A DNA stretch of 64,000 nt from Prorocentrum cordatum (Eukaryota; Sar; Dinophyceae; Prorocentrales; Prorocentraceae), in assembly GCA_963575745.1 (NCBI GenBank), contig CAUYUJ010015012.1, forward strand, positions 296,872 to 360,871. Reading direction: 5' to 3'. The position numbers and the translations under genes were made by a program. Shown one piece after another: positions 31,481 through 43,724 of the stretch. Under the pieces are notes generated by a model. The model had not been told where the DNA came from. It saw only the letters and a program-made list of their open reading frames with translations, and did no database searches. Positions within the stretch are counted from its first letter, which is position 1. Every line of letters starts with the position of its first letter.

Positions 31481-31559
31481 TGTAGTCATAGTTCCAGTAT
31501 GAATAATAACTCCCAACCATCATGTGGTGTTGGGTCTTCGTTTTGAAGAGACGGTGCCC

Positions 31560-31640
31560 CGCGTTCCTTCCTTCCTTCCTTCCTTCCCTCCTCCCCCTCC
31601 TCCCTCCTCCCCCTCCTTGCCTCTGCTCTCGGCACACCTC
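31560..31640. repeat. TTCC/CTCC pyrimidine tract
   Basis: CCTTCCTTCCTTCCTTCC then CTCC runs leading into the 77-bp array. Confidence 0.85.
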
Positions 31641-32690
31641 TCGCACGCTTCGTAGCCCCATAGGGAGCTCCACCGAAGGTCCCAGTGAGAGGGGGCTCAT
31701 GCGGTTCCCACACCCAGGGCAGCGTTTCGTGGCCACATAGGGAGCCCACCGAAGGTCCCAGTGAGGGTGGGCGCATGCGGTTACCACACCCAGGACAATG
31801 TTTCGTGGCCCCATAGGGAGCTCCACCGAAGGTCCCAGTGAGGGGGGGCGCATGCGGTTCCCACACCCAGGGCAGCGCTTCGTGGCCCCATAGGGAGCTC
31901 CACCAGAGGTCCCAGTGGGGGTGGGCGCAAGCGGTTCCCACACCCAGGGCCGCGTATCGTAGCCCCATTGGGAGCTCCACCGAAGGTCCCAGTGTGGGTG
32001 TTCGCATGCGTCTCTCCCACCCAGGACAGCGTTTCGTGGCCCCACAGGGAGCTCCACCGAAGGCCCCAGTGGGGGTGGGCGCATATGCGGTTCCCCACAC
32101 AAGGCAGCGCTTCGTGGCCCCATAGGGAGCTTCACCGAAGGCCCCAATGGGGATGGGCGCATGCGGTTCCCCCACCCAGGGCAGCGCTTCGTGGCCCCAT
32201 AGGGAGCTCCACCGAAGGCCCCAGTGGGGGTGGGCGCATGCGGTTCCCACACCCAGGGCAGCGCTTCGTGGTCCAATAGGGAGCTTTACCGAAGGACCCA
32301 GTTGGGGTGTTCGCATGCGTCTCCCCTGCCCAGGACAGCGCTTCGTAGCCCCATAGGGAGCTCCACCGAAGGCCTCAATTGGGGTGTTCGCATGCGTCTC
32401 TCCCACCCAGGACAGCGTTTCGTGGCCCCACAGGGAGCTCCACCGAAGGCGCCAGAGGCGCAGTTCGCATGCGTCTCCCCAACCCATGACAGTGCTTCGT
32501 GGCCCCATAAGGAGCTCCAGCGAAGGTCCCAATGGCGCAGTTCGCATGCGTCTCCCTCGCCAAGGGCAGCGTTTCGTGGCCCCATAAGGAGCTACACCGA
32601 AGGCCCCAGTGGCGGTGTCCACATGCGCCCGCGCCACCAATTTCGGCGCACCCCTCACAAGCTTCCTGGCCCCATAGGAGCTTCACCGGA
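31641..32690. repeat. 77-bp minisatellite, ~13.5 copies
   Basis: TTCGTGGCCCCATAGGGAGC recurs with starts at about 31651, 31728, 31804, 31881 and 31958 (period 76-77), each unit followed by TCCACCGAAGG and CGCATGCG. 77 is not a multiple of three, so the 390-residue frame on the minus strand is a three-register reading of the repeat. Later units replace GGTTCCCACACCC with TCTCCCACCC, so there are at least two unit variants. Confidence 0.92.
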
Positions 32691-32754
32691 ACCGGTACCC
32701 AAAACGCGGTACTCGCAACTGCACATGGTTGGATCCTTCGTCAGGCTAATTGTT

Positions 32755-33490
<736 letters not shown>

Positions 33491-33511
33491 CACGGGTATA
33501 TGACTATTTTA

Positions 33512-34735
33512 CCGTGCCCGGGCGCGTGCCCGGGTGCCCAGGTGCGTGCCCGGGCGCGTGTCCGGGTGTCCGTGTGTCCGGGTGCCCGGGCGTCCGGGCG
33601 TCCGGGTGCCCGGGCGTCCGGGCGTCCGGGCGTCCGGGTGTCCGGGCGTCCGGGTGTCCGGGTGTCCGGGTGTCCGGGTGTCTGGGTGTCCGGGTGCCCG
33701 GGTGTCCGGGTGTCCGGGTGCCCGGGTGTCCGGGTGTCCGGGTGTCCGGGTGTCCGGGTGTCCGGGTGTCCGGGCGTCCGGGTGTCCGGCTGTCCGGGTG
33801 CCCGGGTGCCCGGGCGTCCGGGTGTCCGGGTGTCCGGGTGTCCGGGCGTCAGGGCGTCCGGGTGTCCGGGTGTCCGGGCGTCCGGGTGTCCGGGTGTCCG
33901 GGTGTCCGGGTGCCCGGGTGTCCGGGTGTCCGGGTGTCCGGGTGTCCGGGTGTCCAGGCGTCCCGGCGTCCGGGTGTCCGGGTGTCCGGGTGTCCGGGTG
34001 TCCGGGTGCCCTGGTGTCCGGGTGCCCGGGTGTCCGGGTGTGAGGGTGCCGGGGTGCCCGGGTGCCCGGGTGTCCGGGTGTCCGGGTGTCCGGGTGGCCG
34101 GGTGTCCGGCGGGTGTCCGGGTGTCCGGGTGCCCGGGTGTCCGGGTGTCCAGGCGTCCGGGCGTCTGGGCGTCCAGGCGTCCGGGTGCCCAGGTGCCCGG
34201 GTGTCTGGGTGCCCGGGTGTCCGGGTGTCCGGGTGCCCGGGTGTCCGGGTGTCCGGGTGCAGGGTGCCCGGGTGCCCGGGTGCCCGGGTGCCTGGGTGTC
34301 CCGGGTGTGGTGTCCGTAGTGTCCGGTTTTAATTATATTTTGAATATTTGCGTTGTCCGGGTGTCTGGGCGCCCGGGTGTCCGGGTGACCGGGTGTCCGG
34401 GTGCCCGGGTGTCCGGGTGTCCGGGTGCCCGCAGGTGTCCGGGTGTCCGGGCGTCCGGGTGTCCGGGCGGGCGTCCGGGTGTCCGGGTGCCCGGGTGTCC
34501 GGGTGTCCGGGTGCAGGGTGCCCGGGTGCCCGGGTGCCCGCGGGTGCCTGGGTGTCCGGGTGTCCGGGTGTCCCGGTGCTCGGGTGTCCGGGTGTCCGGG
34601 TGTCCGGGTGTCCGGGCGCCTGGGTGTCCGGGTGTCCGGGCGTCCGGGCGTCCGGGTGTCCGGGTGTCCGGGCGTCCGGGTGTCCGGGTGTCCGGGTGCC
34701 CGGACGTCTGGGTGTCCAGGTGTCCGGGCGCCCTG
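33512..34735 (+). repeat. 8-bp satellite GTCCGGGT (copy 1)
   Basis: About 145 units of GTCCGGGT. Nearly all variation is T/C at positions 2 and 8 (GCCCGGGT, GTCCGGGC). A 40-bp AT-rich gap sits at 34318-34350. All six frames stay open for long distances because the unit contains no stop in any register. Confidence 0.95.
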
Positions 34736-34849
34736 TTGCGACGGCGTTCAGGCGCCCTGATGCCCCAATGCGAAAGTGTATGTAGGCCCGGTTACAAACA
34801 TGAGTATAGAACACCAGAGAAAAGAAACAATCATATTTGTTGTTGCTAT

Positions 34850-35735
34850 GGGGCTATAAGGCTATTGAGCTATGGGGCTGTATCGCAACATGGAAACATG
34901 GCTAATTATAGGATATAGGGCTATTGGGCCATCGGGCTATAGGGATAGCTATAGGGCTATAAGGTATATAAAGCTATAGGGCTGTAGGGCCATAGGGCTA
35001 ACGGGCTGTAGGTCTATGGGGGTATAGGGCCATAGGGCTATATGGCTAAATGGCTATAGCGTTATTTGCATATGGGGCTATAGGACTCTAACGCTATATG
35101 GCTAAAATGTTATAGGGCTATCGAGCTATAGGGCTATGGGGTTGTAGGGCTAGGGCTGTAGGGCTATAGGGCTGTAGGACTATGGGGCTATGGGGCTATA
35201 GGGCTATATGGTATAGGGCTACAGGGCTATACGGCTACAGGGCTATGGAGTTATAGGGCTATAGGGCTATTGGCTGTAGGACTGTAGGGCTATAGGGTTG
35301 TAGAGGTATAGGGCTATGGGGTTCTAGGGATATAGGGCTATGGGGCAACAGGGCTGGCGGGCTATAGGGCTATAGGGCTACATAACTATAGGGCTATGGG
35401 GCTATGGGGCTATAGGGCTACAGGGCTATAGGGCTATAGGACTATACGGGCAAAGGGCTATAGGGCTACAGGGCTATAAGTCTATATGGGCTATTGTGCT
35501 ATATGGCTATAGGGATATCGTGCTATATGGCTATAGGGCTATAAGGCTATAGGGCTGTAAGGCTTGAGGGCTTTTGGACTATAGGGCGATAGGGCTATAG
35601 GGCTAGAGGGCTATAGGGCTGATTGGCTATTTGGGTTATTGGGTTTATGGGCAAATTGGCCTAATGGGACCACTTGGGCTAATTGGATTGATGGGGTTAT
35701 ATGGCTATGGGGCTATAGGGCACCCCCGGGCATCT
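34850..35735 (+). repeat. 8-bp satellite GGGCTATA
   Basis: About 100 units, with GGGGCTAT, GGGCTGTA and GGACTATA variants. It follows the first 8-bp array after about 110 bp. Confidence 0.92.
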
Positions 35736-35940
35736 GGGCCCGGCCACCGAAATCGGCGGCCCGGTTCACCTAACCATGGGAATCCGCTAGGACCCCTGCG
35801 GAGGCAAGCTCTGATTGCGGAATATGTATACACGTATAAACGTAAAAAAGTGTATGTATGTATATATGTACACGTAGAGATACAGTGCAAGCCAAGACCG
35901 GGACGCTATGCTAGGCCACGACCGGGACAAATTCTGGAAA
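35736..35940. other. Spacer
   Basis: Includes TATGTATGTATATATG near 35855. No gene seen. Confidence 0.4.
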
Positions 35941-37045
35941 GATTGAGAGGATGTCGTCTCAGGCGAATGTGGCTGGGCCACCAGGGGGCAGGACATCATC
36001 GAGGTCAGAGTTGTGAGGATGTCTCTGGCGAACATGGTTAAACCACCTCAGCTCAGAGCGTCTTGGAACCCACAGTTGCGAGGATGTCTCATGAAGGAGT
36101 GGCCCGACCACCTGCTGAGGGCTTCTCGGAACCCAGAGTTGCGAGGGTTTCAAGCGAGAGAGGCCGAACCACCATGGAGCAGGGCATACCCGAGATCAGA
36201 GTTGCAAGGATGTCTCAGGCGACAGTGGACGGACCACCTAAACTCAGGGCATCTCGGAACCGAGACTTGCGAGGATGTCTCAGGCGAAAGTGGCCGGACC
36301 TCCATGGAGCAGGACATCATCGAGGTCAGTGTTGTGAGGATGTCTCTGGCGAAAACAGTTAAACCAGCTCAGCCCAAGGCGTCTCAAAACCCAAAGTTGC
36401 GAGGATGTTTCAAGCGAAAGTGGCCAGGCCACCATGGGGCAGGGCGTCTTCAAGGTCAGAGTTGCGACGATGTCTGAGGCGACAGTGGCCTGACCACCTG
36501 CTCAGGGCATCTCGGAATCCAGAGTTGCGAGGATCTCAGGCTAAACAGGCCGAGCCACCATGGGGGAGAGCATATCCGAGATCAGAGTTGAAAGAATGTC
36601 TCTGGCGACAGTGGCCTGACCACCTGAGCCCAAAGCATATCGGAATCGAGACTTGCGAGGATGTCTCAGGCGACAGTGGCCGGACCACCATGGGGCAGAA
36701 GATCTCTGAGGTCAGAGTTGCGAGGATGTCTCTGGCGGAAATGGTCTGACCACCTCAGGTCAGGGCGTCTCGGACCCCAGAGTTGCGAGGATGTCTCCGG
36801 CGAAAGTGGCCGAAACACCATGGGGCAGGGCATCTCCGAGGTCAGAGTTGCGACGATGTCTCAGGCGACATTGGCCAGATCACTCATGTCAAAGCATATC
36901 GGACTCCAGAGCGCCGACGATGTCTCACGCGGAGCCAGCCGAAACACTTCGAGACCCGCATTTGCGAACCCAGAGTGGTGAGGATGTCCGAGGCGAGGGT
37001 GCCCAGATCATCTCAAGTCGCGACATCTCTGAACCCAGACTTCCG
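35941..37045 (+). repeat. 65-bp minisatellite, ~17 copies
   Basis: GTTGCGAGGATGTCTC recurs every 65 bp (for example at about 36653, 36718, 36783 and 36848), each followed by GGCGAMAGTGGCC-like and CCACCATGGGGCAGGGC- or CACCTGAGCTCAGGGC-like halves. These alternate, so the true period may be 130 bp. Confidence 0.92.
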
Positions 37046-37059
37046 AGGATGTCTCACGC

Positions 37060-37345
37060 GAAACGGGCCTCCTCCTCCTGATCCTCATCCTCCTCCTGCT
37101 CCTCGCCCTCGCCTTCTCCCTGGATGCTGTTCGCCGGCAAGCAGCCCAACATGCGGGTCGCCAACGCCTGCTGCTCCCCGTCCTCCTCCATGTCCTCCTC
37201 CCACTCCTCCTCCTCCCCCGCCGCCCTCCCCTTGCGTCAAATTCCACCCCTGGCTCCTCGCTCTCCTCCTCCTCCTCCTCCTCCTCCTCCTCCGCCTCCT
37301 CCTCCTCCTCCTTCTCCTCATCATCATGATCATCATCATCATCAT
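37060..37345. repeat. (TCC)n and (CAT)n tract
   Basis: CTCCTCCTCC runs, then ATCATCATGATCATCATC at 37318-37347. Confidence 0.9.
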
Positions 37346-37394
37346 CCTTCGCAGGCCGAGCCGAGGCGAGCCGAGGCGGCCAGGGGCCGGCCGA

Positions 37395-37398
37395 GCGG

Positions 37399-37437
<39 letters not shown>

Positions 37438-37441
37438 CGGG

Positions 37442-37477
<36 letters not shown>

Positions 37478-37690
37478 GCGCCGGCGCCGGCAGCGGAGAG
37501 AGAACAGCAGGACGAAATCGAATGGTTCGCACACTATCCAAAAAATGCCGGACTGCCGGAAGTCTCCGGAAGTCCCCACAAGTCCCTGGGCACCTTCGGA
37601 ACGCCTCTGAAGCCCAGCGGGGGCCCAAAACATTCAGAAACCTGACATCCTCGAAGACGACGAGGACGACGAGGACGACGACGACGACGA

Positions 37691-37785
<95 letters not shown>

Positions 37786-37860
37786 TCGCGACGGCGGCGG
37801 CGGTGGCGGCGGCGGTGGCGGCGGCGGCGGCGACGACGACGTTGTTTTCGCGGCGGGAGT
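37395..37860. repeat. (GAC)n/(GGC)n triplet tracts
   Basis: Runs at 37398-37480 and 37655-37845, split by about 150 bp of unique sequence. Confidence 0.92.
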
Positions 37861-37974
37861 GCTGCTCCACTGCCCGGACTACTACGAGTGGTGTTTAAAG
37901 TGGTACTACTCGTGCTGATACCATTGCTATACTCAAGGACGGGATCGAAACCGACTGTATTTCTCTCGAGGAGA

Positions 37975-38110
37975 GCGCCCCTAAAGCTCCCAAGAGCGCT
38001 CCAAGAGGACCCCAAGAGGCGCCCAAGAAGGCTCCAAGAGGCTCCCAAGAGACCTCCAAGAGGCCCCCAAGAGGCGTCAGGAGGATCCCCGAAGCACCCA
38101 AGATGCCCCC
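37975..38110 (-). repeat. CCAAGAGG-type repeat block
   Basis: CTCCCAAGAGCGCTCCAAGA and onwards. Same family as 21845-22820. Confidence 0.75.
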
Positions 38111-38239
38111 CAGACGCTCCAGACATCCGCGGAGGCTATTATGTCTGTCCGTTTTCCTCCTCTTCCTCCTCCTCTTCCTCCTCCTCCTCCTCCTCCTCCT
38201 CCTTCACCCACATCTTCGTCTGGATCTTCCCCGTGCCCG

Positions 38240-39135
38240 GCCGGGTGCCTGGGTGCCCGGATGCCAGGGTGTAGGTCTGGGTGTCGGGGTGTCCGGGTGC
38301 CCGGGTGCCCGGACGCCCGGGTGTTGGGGCGTCCGGGTGCCCGGGTGCCCGGGTGCCGCCTGGGTGTCCGGGCGTCCGGGCGTCCGGGTGCCCGGGTGTC
38401 CGGGTGCCCGGGTGCCCGGGTGCCCGGGTGCGTGGGTGTCCGGGCGTCCGGGCGTCCGGGCGTCCGGGCGTCCGCGCGTCCGGGCGTCCGGGTGCCCCGG
38501 CGTCCGGGCGTCTGGGCGTCTGGGTGCCCCGGTGTCCTGAAAAATGAAAAGAAATAAGAAGAAAAAAAAAAAAATAAAGAAAAAAAAAAAAAAAAAAAAG
38601 GAAAATAAAAAAAAGGGGAAAAAAAAAAAAAAAAAAAAAAAAACAAAAAAGGTGAAGAAGGAAAAAAAACAAAAAAAAACGAAAAAAAAAAAAAAAAGTC
38701 CGGGGCAGTGTCCGGGTGACCGGGTGTCCGGGTGTCCGGGTGTCCGTGTGTCCGGGTGTCCGGGTGTGTCCGGGCGTCCGGGCGTCCGGGTGTCCGGGTG
38801 CCCGGGTGTCCGGGTGTCCGGGTGTCCGGGTGCCCGGGTGTCCGGGCGTCCGGGTGCCCGGGTGCCCGGGTGTCCGGGTGTCCGGGTGTCTGGGTGTCCG
38901 GGTGCCTGGGTGTCCGGGTGTCCGGGTGTCCGGGTGCCCGGGTGTCCGGGTGTCCGGGTGTCCGGGTGTCCGGGTGCCCGGGTGCCTGGGTGTCCGGGAG
39001 TCCGGGCGTCCGGGTGCCCGGGTGTCCGGGTGTCCGGGTGTCCGGGTGTCCGGGTGTCCGGGTGCCCGGGTGCCCGGGTGTCCGGGTGTCCGGGCCGGCG
39101 CCCGGGTGTCCGGGTGCCCGGGCGGACGCCCGGGC
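38240..39135 (+). repeat. 8-bp satellite GTCCGGGT (copy 2), split by an A-rich insert
   Basis: Units at 38240-38540 and 38698-39135, same orientation and same variant positions as 33512-34735. The insert 38541-38697 is over 80% A with G interruptions. The repeat resumes after the insert in the same orientation. Confidence 0.95.
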
Positions 39136-39159
39136 GGAGGAATAGTCAGATTGTGTAAA

Positions 39160-39235
39160 CACACTCGTAGTAGTATTTGTAATAATGCCCGTAGTCTGAG
39201 TAGTAGTAATCGTCGTAGTAGTAGTAGTAGTCGTC

Positions 39236-39312
<77 letters not shown>

Positions 39313-39542
39313 AGTAGTAGTAGTAGTAGTAGTGGTAGTAGTAGTCGTTAAGTCGTAGTAGTAGTATAGTAGTAGGTATTATAAGTCGTAGTAGTCGTAG
39401 TAGTAGTAGTAGTAGTAGTATAAGTGAGTGTAAGAAAATATTATTATTAGTATTTATTAATTATTATTAGTCAGTCGTAGTCGTATTTGTCGTATTTGTC
39501 GTAGTAGTAGTAGTAGTCGTGGTAGCAGGAGTGGTGGTAGTA

Positions 39543-39600
<58 letters not shown>

Positions 39601-39658
39601 TGTAGTTGTAGTTGTAGTTGTAGTTGTAGTTGTAGTAGTAGTATCAGTAGTAGTAATC

Positions 39659-39689
<31 letters not shown>

Positions 39690-39885
39690 CAGTAGTAGTA
39701 GTAGTAGTAGTAGTAGGAGTAGGAGTAGTACTAGAAGTAGTAGTCGTAGTCGTAGTACTCGTAGTAGTGGTAGTAGTACTAGCAGTAGTAGTAGCAGTAG
39801 TAATAGTAGTAACAGTAGTATTCGTACTAGTAGTAGTGGTAGTGGTAGAAGTAATACGAGCAGCAACAGCAGCAGCAACAGTGAA
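39160..39885. repeat. (AGT)n array 5 with (CGT)n and (AGTTGT)n patches
   Basis: A pure CGT run at 39270-39312, AGTTGTAGTTGT at 39598-39632, otherwise AGT. Confidence 0.95.
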
Positions 39886-39989
39886 TTGCACCTGTAGCTA
39901 TAGCGGTGGTAGTGGTGATGGTCGGCTCGAATTCCCGTAGGGTGTCAATGTGTTGCCCCCGCCTCCCGGGGCAGTTTTCGGAAACGGTG

Positions 39990-40330
39990 ACAGTGTCGAA
40001 ATTCGCAGCCCCACCGCAGACGGCAAGCTCTTGTCTGAATCAGGTTAGGGCGTCACTGTGGTGGACCCCGCCAGCAGCCCTCGCAGGTGGCGCCAAGGTC
40101 GCATGTCGCTTGGCGCCCCGAAAGTGGCCACAGATTCGCAGCTAGCAGATCCCGAGAGATGGCGAGATCAACTCTGAATCTGGCTAGGGCGTCGCTGTGC
40201 TGAGCCCGTCACGCAGCCTTCAAAAGAAGCGACGGTGCGGCAGTTCGCAGCTCCCCTACGAATGGCGAGGTCCAGCCTGAATCTGGCCAGGGCCTCACCG
40301 TGCTGCTGGGCCCCTCGGCAATCGTCGGGG
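39990..40330. repeat. ~110-130-bp repeat, three diverged copies
   Basis: ATTCGCAGC, ATGGCGAG and CTGAATCTGGCTAGGGCGTC blocks recur in order near 40000, 40132 and 40243. Confidence 0.6.
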
Positions 40331-40494
40331 GGGGAAACAAAAACGACAGCCTCGCAGCTCGCAGCACCCCAGGGATAACGAGATAGGAGATTTGTGGGAA
40401 GCATCTGTAAAGAGGCCAACCAAAGGAGTACGCGACACCGATGCCCTGCTCAGAGCACGAGCGCGGCGGAGGACTGAGGACAAGCTCCTCCCGT

Positions 40495-41350
40495 TCCTGC
40501 CTCCTCCTCTCTCCTGCCTCCCCCTCTCCCTCCCTCCTCCCCGCCTCCCCCATGCCTCATGAAGGAAGAAAAGAGGCCTCCAGGTCCTCCCCTGCGTGCG
40601 TCGCGTCTGCCCGGAGCTCAGACCGTTCCTTGTCCTGCCGGGCTCGGCAGCAGATGACCCCCCACCACCTGCAATCCTCCTCTCATCCGTTTCAACATCC
40701 TCCTCCTCAACATTCCTCCTCTACCTCCTCCCTCACATCTCCTCCCTTCCTCCCTCCCTCCCGATCTCGTTCCCTCCATCCCCCATCTCCTCCCTTCCTC
40801 CCTCCCGCTCTCGCTCCCCTTCCTCCCTCCCGCTCCCCGCTCCCTCCTGCTTCCCCCTTCCTCTTGGTCTTCCTCCTCAAGCCTCCTCCTCCTCCTCCTC
40901 CTTCTCCTCCTTCTCCTCCTCCTCCTCCTCCTCCCCCTCCTCCTCCTCTTTCTCTCTGATGTTTCCTTTTCCCCTAGCTGGCGCTGCTGCGCTCGCGCTC
41001 CACCTCCTTTCCGCTCTCCCCTTCCTCCTCCTTTCCACTCCGCTTCCACCTCCTGCTGGCCCCCCTCGTCCCGTCGTGCCCCCTTGCCCTTGTAAATTCC
41101 TTCTTTCTCCTCCTCGGCTTCCTCCCTCCCCCTCCCCCTCATTCCTCCCGCACCTCCGAAGAACATTGCGATCATGGCTCCTCCTGCTCCCTCCTCGCCT
41201 GTCCTCCTCGCCTGTCCTCCACCCCCCTCGCCTGTCCTCCACCCTCCTTTCCCCTCGGGGTCTCCTCGTCTCCTCCTTTCCCTCCTCGCCTGTCCTCCAC
41301 CCCTCGGGGTCTCCTCGTCTCCTCCTTTCCCTCCTCGCCTGTCCTCCACC
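40495..41350. repeat. Degenerate (CTC)n pyrimidine region
   Basis: CTCCTCCCTCC-rich with a 61-bp duplication of the CCTCGCCTGTCCTCCACCCC kind near 41205-41350. No gene. Confidence 0.85.
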
Positions 41351-41494
41351 CCCCGACCCTCGACGCGCAACCGCAGGGGCTCGCCTCAACGCCCCCCCCC
41401 TTGCGGCCACGGCTTCGCCCAGACGCAGGGTTGAGGCAGCCGCTTCCTCGAGGGAAGCAAACATAAATCGAGCGCTGCTCCGCCCATGGGCAAG

Positions 41495-41695
41495 ACTCAT
41501 GACGGCCGCGTACCGAACCGAGAACCGAGAACCTGGTCTGAAACCAAACTGGCCGAACCGAAACAAGCGAACCGGACCGGCCTGCGACGCGAGCCACACC
41601 AGCCGAACCGACCCAGCCTGCCACGCGAACCGCACCGACCGAACCGGGCGCACATCGAGCCGAACCGAACCGAGCCGCGGCTTCCAGGAGGACGC
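41495..41695. repeat. CCGAA-rich tract
   Basis: GAACCGAGAACCGAGAACC and CCGAACCGAACCGAGCC. Confidence 0.7.
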
Positions 41696-41759
41696 TCGGC
41701 GGACGGCCCTCCGGCGGCAGGCCCGCCTCCTCCCGCCGCTCGGCTGCTGCTCCCCGGAG

Positions 41760-42055
41760 GCCCAGCGTGCTGGGCAACTCGCGGCGGACGTTTGCTTGCA
41801 GCCTCTTCGGCCTCTGGAGGCCCTCGCCCGGCCCCGGGGCCGCCCGGCTCCTCCTGCCCCTGCGCCGCTGCTCTCCATGCACAGGCCCAGCGTGTGGGAC
41901 AAATCGAGTCGGCTTTTGGTTCGAGGTTTCTTCGGCCTCTGGAGGTCCTCGCCGGGCCCCGGACAGTGGGGCAACTCGAGGCGGCGATTGGTTCGTGGAC
42001 TCCTCGGCCTCCATGGGGCTCTCGCAGGGCCCCGGGACCGTCAAGCAACGTTGAG
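41760..42055. repeat. ~90-120-bp repeat, three copies
   Basis: GGGCAACTCG, TTCGGCCTCTGGAGGYCCTCGC and GGGCCCCGG recur around 41767, 41895 and 41970. Confidence 0.55.
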
Positions 42056-42454
42056 CAGGGACCGACCGTCCCGGCATTATGATAGGCCTACCGCGCGATG
42101 TTGTTAGAACCCCAAAATGTGATAAAAAAAGAACGTTGTTCTTAGAACATTGGCCAGATGTGTCAAAACAAAAGAGACGAACTCAAACCGCAAAATATGA
42201 CTGGTGGGCCTATAGGCGAGCCAAGACGTTTCGCCACTGCTTGACAAGGTCTTCGCAAACCCGGGTCAGCCAATACGCGCGGCGCCTCGCGGCCACGAGC
42301 GGCTCGCTGACGCGGGTCAGCCAGAAGGGGCCTTCGCAGGATCCTGCAGGATCCGGCGCCCTGGCTGACCCCCGTCTGCACTGACCCCCGTCTCGAGGCT
42401 CCCGACCCAGGAGTGGGCCGAGACTTCTGGGGGCCCCGCTCGGGGATGGACAGA
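42056..42454. other. No gene recognised
   Basis: Contains AAGAACGTTGTTCTTAGAAC, a short imperfect palindrome at about 42129. Otherwise unremarkable. Confidence 0.35.
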
Positions 42455-42800
42455 CCCCCCTTTAGTAAAACGTGGTTTAGTGAAAACGACCTGAGGCCCA
42501 AACCTGGCGGGTGCAAGCCTGGAAAATGACGGCCGCGGCGCCCTCTCGAGAACCGAAAACGGACAGTTCACTGATCGACGTGTCACTGTTGGGGGTTCTG
42601 TCCGCCCCCGAAAGAGGCGGCCCCCAGGAGTGGGCCGAGACTTCCGGGGGCCCCGCACGGGGACACAGAACTGCCCTCGGGTCTCTCCGGGAGGCCCCCG
42701 CCCTGGAGGCCCCCCCCCCGAAACGAAAACGGCCAATTCCTTAATCGACGCGTCAGGGTAGGCGGTCTGTCTACCCCCGAGAGACTTCCGGGGGCCCCGC
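42455..42800. repeat. Dispersed repeat with TTTAGTAAA head (copy 2)
   Basis: CCCTTTAGTAAAACG, TTTAGTGAAAACG, then ACTGATCGACGTGTCACTG. A second part repeats ACGGCCAATTCCTTAATCGACGCGTCAGGG. Matches 1946-2100. Confidence 0.6.
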
Positions 42801-42984
42801 ACGGGGAAACAGAACTGGGTCTCTCCGGGAGGCCCTCCCGCCCTGGAGCCCCACCCCCCCCTCGCGTGCCAGGCCCTCGTGTGCTGGAGCCCCCCCCCTC
42901 GTGGCGCCGCCGCCGCCCCGCCCCCCGCCCTGCTCCTCCTTTCCCGTGCTGCCGCCGCTCCTCCTCTCTGCCCCCCCCAAAAAA

Positions 42985-43032
42985 AGGAGAGGAGGAGGAG
43001 GAGGAGGAGGAGGAGGAGGAGGAGGACGAGGA
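42985..43032. repeat. (GGA)n microsatellite
   Basis: GGAGGAGGAGG on the plus strand. Confidence 0.95.
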
Positions 43033-43129
43033 GCCCCCCCCCCCCCACACCTTGCAGCCTCACCTCGCGCCGCCTCGCCATCGTCGCCTCTCGCTCCTCC
43101 TCCTCCGCGGCCCCTCCAGTCCGGCGGGC

Positions 43130-43517
43130 GTGCCCTGCCGTGGCGCCTCTCGCACGGTGGTTTACACAGTCGAGACTCCATGCCAAGAAGCACCCTGCTT
43201 GCCTCCAGGGCGCCCTTGGCTTCTTGGGTTCCGATGACCTTGCCACGGACAGCGTGACGGTCCCACTCCAAGCAGTCCAGGGACGTCCTGGGGCCCCGGG
43301 GTTGGGTTGGAAGGCTTCTGGTGGACTGGCCTCCGCTGTATGCCACCACGCGGATCGTTCGGTCTTGGACGATCGCGGCTGTCAGATCGCTCGAGATTGG
43401 CCTGTTCCAGGCCATTCGTGGCGTACCACCATGAGCTCCGACATGAACTGGACGCACGCCGACACCGCACGAATGTTCCGCCTCGTCCCAACCACTGTTC
43501 CTCCTCCACGTCGTCAC
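43130..43517 (-). other. Unrecognised open region
   Basis: A minus frame from 43517 contains a low-repeat stretch (MAWNRPISSDLTAAIVQD, TIRVVAYSGGQSTRSL, LDCLEWDRHAVRGKVI). It is the only part of the surrounding 4 kb whose frame does not look repeat-derived, but I recognise no family and cannot exclude chance in GC-rich DNA. Confidence 0.2.
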
Positions 43518-43724
43518 TTGTTCTCTTAATGTGTTACCCCACCGCAGGCAAGCGAGCGCCGTCGGGCCAGTCGCTGTGCAAATTATCCCGGCAAAGCAAC
43601 CTAACAGCGATGTGTAGAAGCATATCTGAAAGCATTCCCCTTAAGATTCAGATGAAAATCCAGTTGTAGAATTCTGCTGTTCTCGCTGTCGTAGTCGCAT
43701 TCGCAATGACAGTCGCAGCGGCAA

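Noticed and set aside
31641-32690. Possible CRISPR-like regular spacing (77 bp; also 65 bp at 35941-37045)
   Set aside because: The whole unit is conserved, not just a short repeat with unique spacers, and the genome is eukaryotic: ordinary minisatellites.
40441-42107. A 503-residue plus-strand frame and overlapping Arg/Glu-rich minus frames
   Set aside because: Most of the length is CTC repeat and minisatellite; no domain, and frames on both strands are equally open.
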